Shown here: one piece after another, positions 33,701 through 44,817 of the stretch
How positions within the stretch are numbered: the stretch's first letter is position 1
How the letters are laid out: each line of letters opens with the position of its first letter
DNA from: Elmis aenea
Lineage: Eukaryota > Arthropoda > Insecta > Coleoptera > Elmidae
NCBI GenBank assembly: GCA_947652605.1
Contig: OX393577.1
Location: 59,916,108 to 59,980,107, forward strand
DNA: 64,000 nt
Reading direction: 5' to 3'
Notes under the pieces: model-generated
Told to the model about the DNA's origin: nothing
The model's database searches: none
The model's input: only the letters and a program-made list of their open reading frames with translations
Translations under genes and position numbers: made by a program

Positions 33701-34974
33701 GTGTTGCCAACCTTCTAAGAAAGCTGCATAAAATTAAAAAATACTTCTAGAAAATAACCAAGTTTGTAAATTCAAATTTTTTCTAACTATAAAAGTTCAA
33801 CAACAATTGATAATAAATAACTATTAAACAATTTTTAGATTACACGGTAATAATTTTTTGTTTGTTAAGATGATATCGAGATAAAAACAAAACTTTTATA
33901 ATTGCTATCCATAGTTAACATAATACATATAATGATTTGTTTTGCATGTAATGTCAGTACTTCTTGGATAAAATGAGAAAAATGTGTAAATTATTAAAAC
34001 AACTTTATAAGCTTTGACAAATTGAAAATTAGAACTATTTCATAATTTAAAACATGTTTACCAGATTTTCCACTTTACATAATTGTTATGTTTCTTGCCG
34101 AGCAAGTATTCTGTTAGTCTTTATCTTGCATTTTTATTCGTTATTAAAATATAACGTGTAATATTAATTTAAGTTTAAAGTTTTATTAAATATTGGTCAG
34201 CCGATCCCAAGGACTTCACTAATCAATAATTAAGCAAAATTAAACATTCCTGTACCCTTGAAATTATTTTACACGTTGCTTTGAGTATAGAGAAACGCTC
34301 AACAACTGTAACAACGAATTGCAAAATTAGTTTCTTACATTATTGAACTAAATGTAGACATAAGAATCCAGTAAAATATAAATAGCTTTACAATAATCCT
34401 ATTACGAATACTTAAAACTGTTCATGCAATTTAAGTTGCTGTGGTTTATAACTGATTGAGAGTAACTAATAAGCATGTGGCACAAATTTTATGAAAACAA
34501 AACAAAAAGCACTTATTTTGCGCGTTACATTCTGTAAATCTGAACAATTTAGACATACATTTTTTTTAAAACAGCATGTAAACCATAAAATGTTTGCCAT
34601 GACTTCCTAAACAAATGACGTTTGCAATTATTAGACAACTAAACGTTACATATCCTAGTACATTTTTCAACTTTTAAGCAAATCCATGTAGGTATTCTTT
34701 TGTATTTTATAACTGTTTATTGTGGTATGGCTAAATTTAATTACCTACTTTGAAAAGTTTGATATGTTAGATTAAAAAACGTAGCGTTTGCTGCAAAATT
34801 TACTTAAAACTGACTTTTAGTTAAATAATTGCAAACATCACTTGTTTATGAAATCATGGCAAACTTTGATAAAGACGTTTTTACAAAATTAGCCATATCT
34901 AGGTTATTTTTTGCATCAAATATATAAAACTATATTTTTGAAAAGCTAAACCAATTCTGTTTCATATAAAGTCA
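33701..34974. other. No feature seen
   Basis: AT-rich sequence without genes or repeat ends that could be paired. Confidence 0.4.
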
Positions 34975-35314
34975 TGGCCATCTAGGGTTTCTATTTAAAT
35001 AAATATAAGTTAACTTCATATCTCGGAAGGTAATGACGCAAAAAAAAAATTGTTTTTAAATTAAGCATAAAAATCGGTATAAAAAATCTAAATAACATGT
35101 TCTATTTTAATCAATAAATAAGTTATAGTATACTTTTAAAAATGATGAAATTTCATTGTTCGTCTGTAATGCCAAAATGGTAAGCGATATAAAAAATCTG
35201 ATCACATAGGCGCTCTTTTCTTTAAAATATAGCCCAAGAGACCGATCTCAGATTTTCGCTAACTATTACGGTAAACGAGATACCCCGCAAAACATTCGAA
35301 TTTGGTCCACCCTG
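34975..35314. mobile_element. Solo arm, GGTCCAAATTCG family
   Basis: The right end GAATTTGGTCCACCCTG is followed by TA. The internal text (CATGGCCATCTAGGGTTTC, ATCTCGGA, AGATTTTCGCTAACTATTAC) corresponds to the arms at 60370-60600 and 16339-16770. It is immediately followed by another arm sharing the same TA. Confidence 0.6.
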
Positions 35315-35316
35315 TA

Positions 35317-35600
35317 CAGGGTGTACCAGTTATCGTCCTCAGCAGTAAACTGTAAGAGATACAGAGTTGGATAAATGAGTTAAAATGATCTATAATTTAA
35401 GAGCAACTATTCTATGTGAAAAAAATAATAGTTTTTACGCTATTCATTAATAACAAACAAATGTTTACTTGGCAAATTATTTTTGGAAACAAATAAATAA
35501 TTTTTGAGTCTAACGTATTAATACAATTTTATAACAATGGTGGTGAACAGGTCGTAATAAACCCAGACCCAATTACTTTTCAACGAACTTAAGAGTAATT
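35317..35600. mobile_element. Solo arm abutting the previous one
   Basis: CAGGGTGTACCAGTTATCGT starts one TA after the end of the arm at 35314. Its inner side fades at about 35600 and no right partner was seen. Confidence 0.5.
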
Positions 35601-37210
35601 TGAGAAATAAAAACAGCGGGACATAAGAAAAGGGTTAGGGTGCAGGTTTTAGAACTTGTGTGACAATATGTTAAAAAAACCGGATTAACATATTCTTATA
35701 TAACCAAATTCGAGCAGTTGATATTCAAGCAATTGGTTTTCGAGTAACTTGCATTTCGAGCAAAGTTACATTCGAGGAATAGATTTTCGAGCAATTGATT
35801 CGGGCAACAGATTCCGAGCAATGAGGAATTTACCGGTTACCAGTTAAATTATCACAGTGGTGTGTTTACGTACTCAATAAGAATTTTAACTGAAAATATC
35901 CAACTTGTGCTTAGTTCCTGTAACATCCTGAAAAAAACTAAAAACTTCATTTTTAAATTTTATTCATACCACTTTGGAATTTTGAAAATTTAATATTTTA
36001 AGTTAGGCAAGGACTCCAAGCACATGGCATTGTCAAAATTGATCCAGCCTTCTCAATTTTCATTTAGCAGGCGCCTAAACGGATTATGATCTAATTTGAT
36101 AATATTTTTGTTGATTTTTAAAAATTTTATTGATTTATAAGGTTTAAAATTTAATTATAGTTTTTCTTGCCGGAACATACGACCTGTAGAATCGATCTTG
36201 TTAATTTGAAAATGTTTTGCACATTGAAAAAAGCATTTATGTTTTAAAATGGATGATAGTAAAGGTTGCAAAAGTATGACTTTTAATTAAGGTCACGAAT
36301 ACGCTAATATTTTTTCGCTTTAATGTTGTGTCACTTGCTGTTATGCACGTAGATCAATATGCTTTATTACTTCCAACAATACAAATTACGTATTCTACTA
36401 CCTACATGCAAAAAGTAATTGATCATAGTGACATAAATAAGTGGTGCCGTCACCATCTAGGACGTATTTCTGCTTCATTAAATATATTGTTGCGTTCTGA
36501 GGTGCATTAAATTAAATGCCTGCCTAAAGTATGCTGGCAACTGGGACTAACTTTAATACAAACAAAAGCGATACGCAAGAGATAAGCGAGAATATGTTCT
36601 CCATCAACAATATATCATTGTGCTACATACAAGATACGCACTCAACCAAAAATAATCAGCCCCCAACGTTACTGCTAGCAAATTAAAGTAAAACCGTGGC
36701 TTCTTTTATGTCTGAAGTGAAATTTGGGATTTGCATGAATTTAAATTCAGAATGAACTATATTATCAATTATAACGAGCTTCAAATCCGTCAAAAATATG
36801 CGAAAAGAAAAATTTAGATTTCTTGCATTTCATTTTCCCGTGACGGCGCTTTTCAATTGAAAAGTGTGAAAATCCACAGCTAATATTACAATAAAATAAT
36901 CCGTCTTCGAGTCCCTTGATACTAATTTAATAAAGATTTACAGAAACGTACAAAAAAGGTGGCTCTAACCAAACACGAATAAAACCAGCTTGATTCTGCT
37001 TAACTTCAAGAACTATCTAGCACGTTCTTGAAAAGTTAGTTACAGTTTTTTATAAGGTATATCTTTTTCTACTTATGTATAATGAAAGTTGACATTTTCT
37101 CACTGCCTACTTTACATGAAAGTTTTACTTTCGTCTCTAGTGGCGAAAATAATGTCAAAGTCAAAATCAAATTGTAAAATTTGCGATTTATTTTTAAGCT
37201 TTAACTTATA
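35601..37210. other. Mostly featureless
   Basis: At 35700-35830 a short pattern based on TTCGAGCAA/TTCGAGTAA recurs about six times (ATTCGAGCAG, TTTTCGAGTAAC, ATTTCGAGCAA, TTTTCGAGCAATTG), a degenerate tandem-like array. At 35905-36020 there is a fragment matching the arm at 9165-9373. No gene is supported; the 36328-36510 frame is unrecognised. Confidence 0.35.
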
Positions 37211-37309
37211 ATTAATCAAAATTGCGTTAATATTCTATTCAAATAATTTAATTTTAATGAATTAATCAAAATTGCGTTAATATTCTATTCAAATAATTTA
37301 ATTTTAATG
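37211..37309. repeat. 50-bp tandem duplication
   Basis: ATTAATCAAAATTGCGTTAA...TTTTAATG occurs twice back to back (37211-37259 and 37261-37309), identical over 49 bases with a single spacer base. The period is 50 bp. The lack of divergence means a recent duplication or slippage event, or an assembly artefact. Confidence 0.9.
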
Positions 37310-37950
37310 TAGCATTTTATATAAAAGCCTAAGAATGGTACAAAAATTAATATTTAAATATATTTCGTTTGCAGGTTATAATTTCATTTATATAATATCA
37401 ATGTCAGTGTGGTGGTGTCGCTATGGAAATGAAATGATTAATTAAAACTTTGTACATATTAATTGTCATTTGGTTCGTTTACGTTAACGTTCGTTTTATA
37501 ACATAATTTTAGTTTCGTAGAAAAAACAGCATTTACGACTCGAGATGTAATCAGTTTTTTTCGTTCGTGAGATTTTCTCACTCGCCGCTGTGCGGCTCGT
37601 GAACAACTCTCACCTTACAAAAAAACTGGACTTTCATCTCTTGTTGTAAAATATACTATTTTTAAATTCTAGTGTCTTCTAGAATTAATGCAACAAGAGA
37701 TATGATAAACTAAAGTTTTTGAATTCCACAGTCATATTTGGGGGTCGATTTCTGCTGAATTTTAAACTTATTTAAAGTACGTAGGTATCCTATTTTGCTA
37801 GATTAGTCAAAAACATAAGACATTTTTATCTGGCAAGGTTTCTCCTATATACTTTTGTTTAAAAACAATTTTTATACGTCTTCTTTTCCTTATTCTTGCG
37901 CTTTTCTACTGTTGAGTGTAAGGCTTTTATTTCTTTTAAGATATGTCTAA

Positions 37951-38337
37951 AGCTGCGTTTACATAGAAAAGTATTGCATTGTATTATATTGTATTGTATT
38001 GCAAGAGTAGCGTTCACATAGAGGTATTATAGTGGCAGCGCTACCTACTTGTACACTAATGGCGATTCCCATTGCGCATACGCAGGGTTAATCCGTAGAT
38101 CACTGTGATTGGTTCTTGTTACGGGGAAGAAATTAAGAAAAGTTTTGGTTTCTAAAGCTTACTATGGATGGAGTAAGCGAATATTTAAATGATGCTGACT
38201 TTATAAAATGTTAAATTATTTAAATATCATTTTTCTGTGTTTTTTCTTTTTATTAACTATGTATATTAATGTAATGTACGTAAATTATTATTGTGACAAG
38301 TTCTACACCTTTTTTGGGATATTCAGAACAAATAAAG

Positions 38338-38430
<93 letters not shown>

Positions 38431-38580
38431 GCAAGAAGCTTGGAGTTTGCAAGGTCTTGCTACGCGGCCTCCAAGGCAATTCCAATACTTTGCTTATGTG
38501 AACGCTAGCATTTAATATTCGTAGACTTAACTTTGCTTACACTACAATACAATACAATACTTTTTTATGTGAACGCAGCT
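37951..38580. mobile_element. Harbinger-type MITE with TAA duplication
   Basis: Ends AGCTGCGTTTACATA on the left and TATGTGAACGCAGCT on the right, flanked by TAA at 37948-37950 and 38581-38583. TATTGTATTGTATTG-type repeats lie just inside both termini, and a second pair (GCGTTCACATAG at 38010, CTTATGTGAACGC at 38493) lies further in. The unit is 630 bp and includes a long ATT microsatellite. No transposase is present; a 16-codon frame from ATG at 38164 is of unknown meaning. Confidence 0.82.
38338..38430. repeat. (ATT)31 microsatellite
   Basis: A pure ATT run of about 31 units inside the Harbinger MITE. Long open frames of Tyr or Ile across it are artefacts of the repeat. Confidence 0.95.
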
Positions 38581-38692
38581 TAACTCCACTCAATCCCTCT
38601 GTTCGTGACAGTTTCTTTTATCTCTTCATTCTTGATTCTCTTTCAAATTCATCGTCCAGTTATCGCTTTTTAGGCTTTCCTGGGCAACCTAT

Positions 38693-38876
38693 TGTAGTGT
38701 ATTGGTTGGTATGGGAATGTTAGTTCTGAGGTTGGCACCAAGCAAGGGTAGCATGCGCCTGCCGGTAGCGATAGGTCAGCCATGTTCGGTGATATACGTG
38801 TGTGTACCGTATAATTAAATAAATCAGTTTAAAGTACTTGTTAGTTTTATTCTTGGAAACTAACTAAGACAGTACA
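38693..38876. mobile_element. Solo LTR, 184 bp
   Basis: Begins TGTAGTGTATTGG and ends AGTACA, flanked by CCTAT on both sides (38688-38692 and 38877-38881), a perfect 5-bp target duplication. It contains an AATAAA signal at about 38817, followed by a T-rich stretch. TG...CA ends, a 5-bp duplication and a polyadenylation signal together support a solo LTR from an LTR retrotransposon. Its clade cannot be told from the LTR alone, and no internal region is present. Confidence 0.75.
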
Positions 38877-39004
38877 CCTATCTAGTCCCATTCGATGCAT
38901 ACGACCTCTTTTTAATTAATTTAAATAATGTTACGTCTAGTCTTAGACTGATAAGTAACTTAATTTTATTCGTAGTATACTAAGTTAAGATCTAACAGTC
39001 ACCC

Positions 39005-39490
39005 ATTGATGTCTTCTAGTTGATCTAAGATTAAGGGCACTCAATTCTTGTGCACAAGCACATTACACCAACTCAAAGGGTTTCTTCCTCTTAACTCTTC
39101 TTACTATGGCCGTGTAATTGAGAAGCTGGATATTCCCGATATTTACATGCTACAGTAGTCTTCCTTCCTGACTTCTCGCAAATTTCTGGATTTCGCTGTC
39201 CCTAAATTCCACTCCATGGTCCGTTTGGAGATTATTATTTATAATGTACCAGGGTGCATCTACGATGTTCCCAAATACTTTGTTTTGAGAAGCTTGGATT
39301 ATTTTAATTTAGCTTTTTTGGTACAACCTCAGAGCTGTATACCAAACGTCCACACTGGTTTTAATATCTGCTTGTACTGTTGTAGAAGCTTTATTAGGTA
39401 CTGACAGAGCGGAGTTCCTCCCTAATAGCTGATACATTTTTCGATATCTAATACCCAACTGCTCTCTTTTCTTTCTGACAAGAGGTATGG
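39005..39490 (-). pseudogene. Jockey-like reverse transcriptase C-terminal remnant
   Basis: Read leftwards from about 39490: REQLGIRYRKMYQLLGRNSA then LSVPNK; next a shifted KPVWTFGIQL, stop, GCTKKAK; then NKVFGNIVDAPWYIINNNLQ, DSEIQKFARSQEGRLL and RRVKRKKPFELV. This is the jockey-clade order RKMYWLLGR, LKP-x-W-x-YGIQLWG, QNK-x-LR-x-IV-x-APWY, then the terminal KKPF block. Several frameshifts and stops. About 160 codons remain and no catalytic motif is present. Confidence 0.8.
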
Positions 39491-39548
39491 GGTTATTATT
39501 TTTGTTCCATCAATCCTAAAAGTCGCCCTTTAAAATAATAGTCTATAA

Positions 39549-39812
39549 CAGTGTTTCTCAAAATGTGGTCCGCGGACCCCTGGGAGTCCCTGAGTCCTTC
39601 TAAAGGGGTTCCCCAAGCCTTCAAAAATAATCCAGATTTATTATTGAATAAAAGTTCCATGGCTTATCTATGACCTTCAAGTCTACAAAAAGTTACGATA
39701 AATTGTAATTTAAAAAAAGCAGAAATATTGTCTACAATGCAATTCACTGGAGTCCTCTGTAAGCATTTAATTTTGAAAGAGGTTCTCAAAGTAAAAATTT
39801 TAAGGAACACTG
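39549..39812. mobile_element. hAT MITE (Charlie/Buster-like)
   Basis: Starts CAGTGTTTCTCAAAATGTGG, continues TCCGCGGACCCC, and ends TTTAAGGAACACTG. Flanks GTCTATAA (39541-39548) and GTCTATAG (39813-39820) are an 8-bp duplication with one difference and TA at positions 4-5. The 264-bp unit has no coding sequence. The 'TTTCTCAAA-TGTGGTCCGCGGACC' style is that of Charlie-like hAT termini. Confidence 0.85.
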
Positions 39813-39820
39813 GTCTATAG

Positions 39821-41408
39821 ACCTCAACATACACACATATTAATGAATTTCAGCATTATGTTATCAACATTAAAACTAAAAGTTTCGCTGAATTTAAAAA
39901 AATTGCAAAACCGTCAGAACTATTCATTTTTATTTCACTGTGAAACTACAAACTAATGAAATAATTAAAATTATTAAACATTAACTTTATATTTTTTGCA
40001 ATTTTTTTCGAACGTTTCTACTTTGCAAAGGAAAGGCTTATAGCTTTAAACTAGAAGGTTCCAACCCGGAAACAACTTATACATAGAAGGAAGAGTTTAG
40101 CGAACTATCAATAAATTCAGGTTTTAATATGAAATGCACATTTTTAGTGTTTCTGCACTATCTGTGAAAATGCCAGAGCTACAGCATTTTCTATTATATT
40201 CAGAGCTTACTTTTTTACGACTTTTGAAGATACTTTAACAGTGTTTATCATCTCTATTAAAAGTTTATTATGTTGTATATTAAATATTTGTGTTTTATTT
40301 TCCATAACATATCTCAGTAATATTAAAACTTTTTGAACGCAAAATACAGTTGCAAATTCTATCGGTAGTCTGAATTTTTATTGTATAACGATACAAAAAA
40401 AAATTGTTTATAATAGCCAAGTCCTTTTAATTTATATAATTTATAAATTCTTATCTTTAAGGAAAGTCACAATGACTGACTGACCACTCTTGTGTAAAGT
40501 TTTTGTGTTCAGTAATTAATAATTTATTTGTGCGTCAGTAATTATTCCGGTTTCAACCTTGCCACCTTTGTATTTCAACACAACTTGAATGTTACCTTGT
40601 AGGTGAATATTACACACTTAAAGCGTATCACTCAGGGTATGTTTAGAAATTGTATTACCTGCCCTTTCTTATATGCACAATAATTTTTTGTGCTGATTTT
40701 TCTCAATGTAAAATAATAAAAATCCAACATAAACATTTTTTTTTTACATTTGGAATTCGGCAACGCTTGGTACTTATTGGAAATATGCGGAAAATTTTGC
40801 GGTTTTATAACCAATATGGTAATTGCGTGTTTACTTTACCGGGTATATTTTAAGTAAGTAGTACTCAACAAATAAGGTTGTTTATTCCTGAATTAATTTT
40901 TCAGGAGTTTTTGCTGCAAAAAAAAGAGAGACAGAACAGAGAAAACATGTATAACGAAATGTTATACAATTTTTTATGAAAAAGTAGCCTTTGATAATTA
41001 AAGTTTACTCCTGACCTTTACTGAAATAATGTCTTTCTATTTACTGGAAGTTTTGCTTAAAAAACCTCTTTTAACATAATAGTTAACCCACAAAATGTTT
41101 GCATTAAAATGGCCAAGAACTTTACAACTAACCTAATTTTATTGGTGTCATTGTATCATAGGATTAAAAATAACATTATTTTGAACTTCTAAAAGCTATT
41201 TCGAATCTACGGTTCAATTTTAGAACGTACAACTGTAATTTTACGACAATGGATTTAAGTACTGTAGTTGTGGAAATATTTTAATAATTCTATAATCAAT
41301 AATAGGATTTTATTAAACATGGTTTTTTAAATTAACTAAAGAATTTTAAAATTAAATAATGTGTTGTTTTAATTCATAAATTGACCGTAGCCTGCTGTGT
41401 GTGCCTTT
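39821..41408. other. No feature seen
   Basis: AT-rich. The frames at 40632-40853 on both strands are antisense images of each other with no recognisable product. Confidence 0.4.
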
Positions 41409-41653
41409 TATAAATATATATAAAAGTCCAGCCTGACTCTGTCTGTGACTCTGTGACTCTATAACGCATGAATATAGTAACGCAGTAAACTACTACGGGT
41501 TCATTTGACCGACTGAGTTGTGTCTAATGAACCGTAAATTTTTACTCACGGGTAACATAACAGTGTCTAACTTGCAGCTCCCGGTATTATAAAAAGTAAT
41601 AGTTTAAATTTAAGATATACAATATTCCCGTCCTAGGACGGGCTAAGTGCTAG
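41409..41653 (+). mobile_element. Short non-autonomous Helitron (putative)
   Basis: The 5' side reads TATAAATATATATAAAAGTC then CAGCCTGACTC, a common insect Helitron start style. The 3' side has the hairpin CCCGTCCTAGGACGGG followed by CTAAGTGCTAG and then T, matching the rule of a GC-rich hairpin about 11 bases before a CTRR end inserted between A and T. The expected 5' TC is not perfect. No Rep/helicase coding. About 245 bp. Confidence 0.6.
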
Positions 41654-41659
41654 TATATC

Positions 41660-43136
41660 TATAGTTTAGATGAAAATGATATCAAGTAGGAAAAAAATAT
41701 TCGAAAACCATAAAACAAAGTGCAATGAGATTTTTTTAAATCTTAAATACAATACATATGGACCATTTATTATTGAAAGTCTATTAGGTGGTGATCATGA
41801 ATGTAGAAGTAATATACCATGTGTGATACAATTCTGAAAAAAAAACCTTCTATTTGATTATGTTAATGGGAAAATTTCCGTCTATAAGAAAAAATAAAGT
41901 AGGTTGAAATAACACAAAAACGAATCGTTCTAGAAAAATCACCACCCGATTCGGCTAAAAAGTTGCTCAGGCAGTTTTTTTTACACATTTGAAATCCAAA
42001 GAATTATACACGATTTTCAAAAATCGTATTATCCCAATTTTCTTGAATACAGTTTGAAGATATTTTTAATTTCTCTTCGGTTTATTCATGATCACCAAAT
42101 TTCGCAACTTTCCCAACATTAAAGTTATGCTCTAACTATTATAATAAGCGAGATACCTATGCTTAAACTCGAATTTCAAACACCTTGTATAATGTAAATC
42201 ATTTTAAGTTTATTCAAGTATTTTTTTATTATCATTAGTATTTATCAAAAACGTAAGTAATAAGTAAATTCATCAGCACATTTTGAAATATAAGTATTAG
42301 TGATTTATATAACGTAATTAATATAATTGTTTATACATCTATTGAATCATCGTCATTAATAGGAGTGATAAAGTCTTAGGACATTTCACTTTGTTTTAAA
42401 GTTTTTAAATAGGTAACTAGTAAATTAGGGGTGTATAGGAAAGCAAATCCATCTTTATGCCATTTTTAATGTATTTGCACTTCTGATTTAACATTAACAT
42501 TTCTATTGTCGAAAATTAGTAATGATTCTGAAATAAATTGCAAGTAAAATGTTTCGAGATAAAAATACCATACATTTTTGTAATCGTAAACAGCTTTAAC
42601 TCATTTTTTGCAAAAAGTTACTTAAGTTACTTTCAGAATAACCTGCTCAATTGTTTATTTGTACATTATACAACTAATTACACATAAGCTATATGTGTAT
42701 ATTGTGACTGACCGTACTGTACATAGGCCGCACTGTTGTGGAAGAGTACTTATTACTCTTATATTTATTGTTGTTAATTATGGCTCGTGATCGTTTTTCT
42801 ATGATGTTGGACCCTTCAACGTTGTTTTACGTAGTACACAGGTCTAGAGCAATTATTACACAGTAAGAAACAAATAAAACACAGCAATTTTAACAACAAA
42901 CTCCTTTATTTTTCGACCGGCTGTACATTTCTCGGTGGTTGGTTCTCAACTACCCAAGCGCGACTGTCCCAAGATTTTGGTTCCTGTTGCTAGCCACTTT
43001 TTACTGTAGTTGTATCTATTCTATAAGTACATTTGCATACGAGTAATAAGTTCTATTTAAGATGAACAAATTTATCAACAAATCGTTTGTTGATTGACGG
43101 GACCCAAATACTGATGTTGTAGGACCCAAGTTATGG
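41660..43136. other. Arm remnant and a possible LTR-like patch
   Basis: At 42000-42187 a degenerate foldback arm ends CAAACACCTTG before TA and shares its interior with 9165-9373. The patch 42700-43010 (GTGACTGACCGTACTGTACA, an AATAAA at about 42866, GGCTGTACATTTCTCGGTGG) has a composition like a retroviral-type LTR, but I could not find matching ends or a target duplication. No gene. Confidence 0.35.
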
Positions 43137-43148
43137 CTGTGGTATTTT

Positions 43149-43395
43149 TTTTTTTTTAATTGAGTGTTTAAGGACGCTTCGACATCTGTGGTCACTAGCG
43201 TCCGGGAGGAGGGGGCGGGGAACAAGGAAAGGGTGGGTAAGGTAAGGGTAGGTGGAAGTACTGTCACAACATTTGCCTATAGTAGGTAGAGGGAAGCACC
43301 TGAAACCTCTACGATGACAGACGGCCGTGGGATTCGAACCCAAGACCTCCCGATTAACTTGGAAGATTGCATACCAACCAGCCACCGAGCTCGGT
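43149..43395 (-). mobile_element. tRNA-derived SINE, copy 1
   Basis: On the minus strand the head reads ACCGAGCTCGGTGGCTGGTT, with GGTGGCTGGTTGG as an A-box-like block and a perfect B box, GGTTCGAATCC, at about 43332-43342. The tail is poly(A), seen as a T run at 43146-43157. The target duplication CTGTGGTATTTT is present at 43137-43148 and 43396-43407. RNA polymerase III internal promoter, A tail and 12-bp duplication together make a SINE call firm. No protein is encoded. Confidence 0.88.
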
Positions 43396-43475
43396 CTGTG
43401 GTATTTTAACATTAATGTGTTTTACTTAAGTTGAAATCCTCATAACTTGGCCCTTTTGAAGTATTACATGTTTAA

Positions 43476-43516
43476 GTAACTGATGCATCAGCATTAAATG
43501 CTGATGCATCAGTTAC
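43476..43516. repeat. Perfect 41-bp palindrome
   Basis: GTAACTGATGCATCAGCATT, one A, then its exact complement. A 20-bp stem with a single-base centre could extrude as a hairpin. It contains two TGATGCATCA boxes. It may be a single site or a tiny foldback remnant. Confidence 0.9.
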
Positions 43517-44815
43517 AACAAATTTTGTTGCAATGTTATTCATTTAAAAGTAAATTAAATAACATTGAAGTAAAATAAAATAATTGATCTCAGGCGGTAT
43601 GTGTAAAAAATATTAATAATAATAGATTTAAAAATGTTTTCTTTTTTTTACAGAAATTTAACAAATGCATGAGTACCTATTGACGTTAAGGATGTTTAAA
43701 GGTAAGACCATTATTTTTATAAAATAGTTTTTTAACAGTACATTTCTAATAAAAAGAGAATTTTTTAATAAGAAAATTCTTGAATTAAAACCTTAGTCTT
43801 AGTACGAAACGGTGAAATAATTTTAATTAAACTTTAAATAAAGTCAGCAATCGAACATGCTTAAAACGCTAAAGGTTAGATGTGCGGGACACAGCTTGGG
43901 GCACGCAACCTGTCCAGTTATCGACCCCGCAATCCGACCCCTTACTGGGCATTCGCGCCCTTACCAACTCCGTCAAATTTACACGAAAGCGATCCTAGAG
44001 CTTTAACGAAGCTTTATGAAACCGTCAAACTCCGGAAAATATAATTTTCCGTTCTTAAGCCTACTCATAACAGAAATCGACTGGCATTGTGTACATTTTG
44101 AATGGCCTACTTCAGTTGTAGATGACTCTTTTTGTGACGTCGTTAGTTGTGTTAAGGTCTCATTTTTGGGATATTAGGGCATTAGGGCGTCAAAAAATAT
44201 TACTTTAACTTAAGGACGCGGAGAAAACTTATTAAAACTCGTAGCTCTTTTAAATTCGTTTAACTGGTCCGCAAACATCAGGTTAAAAATATATTTCATT
44301 CGTTTCTTTTTTAATTCCCAATTAATTTACGTTATGCTGAACTTAAGCAAATGATGGTTTCCAATAAAATCCATTAATCTTTATCGACGTAATGCGATTC
44401 AATTTTTTTAGGATTTAAAATAATTTCTTTAGACTGTTTCAGTCCAGTCAATTAAGAATAATTTAAGAATTTTATTTAAATGTACTAATAGATTTTTACA
44501 TTTTTTTAAAATAAATTTTGAAATATTTAATATGGATTCTTAAAGACCACATTTGTTTAACAAATCCAAAAAAAAACAGTTGTGCATAAGTACATAACAA
44601 ATTTAGTAGCTTCTAAAAACTTATCAGTGTTGCCAACTTTCTGAAAAAAATTCCGACAACTGAAAAATTGTATGAATTTTAAGCACAGTTGTCTTTTTGT
44701 CTATAACAGAAACAACCAAATAGTATGTTTTAATAAAGACACAAATACTTTTAATTATTTTAAAGCTTTGGCCTGCAAAGTTTTTTTTTTTTTTGAATGA
44801 CTGCTATACTTTATA
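43517..44815. other. No gene; patch of balanced composition
   Basis: From about 43860 to 44130 the sequence is less AT-rich (GTGCGGGACACAGCTTGGGG, CCCCGCAATCCGACCCCTTA) and repeat-free by eye. It does not encode an open product and no structural RNA could be folded with confidence. The rest is AT-rich and featureless. Confidence 0.3.
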
Positions 44816-44817
44816 TA

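Noticed and set aside
38208..38508. Two overlapping ORFs with long Tyr or Ile runs
   Set aside because: They are translations of the ATT microsatellite inside a Harbinger MITE, not proteins.
39165..39240. LQTDHGVEFRDSEIQKF read as a retroviral-type integrase motif
   Set aside because: The surrounding blocks (NKVFGNIVDAPWY before, RRVKRKKPFELV after) place it in the C-terminus of a jockey-like polymerase.
42700..43010. Possible LTR or retrotransposon end
   Set aside because: Suggestive composition and an AATAAA, but no TG...CA ends with a duplication could be identified.
43320..43395. Possible tRNA gene (perfect B box)
   Set aside because: The rest does not fold into a cloverleaf, and the unit has a body, an A tail and flanking duplications, so it is a tRNA-derived SINE.
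43131..43412. Two overlapping minus-strand ORFs with a Pro/Ser-rich look
   Set aside because: They lie on the SINE, which has an internal polymerase III promoter and a target duplication and does not encode protein.
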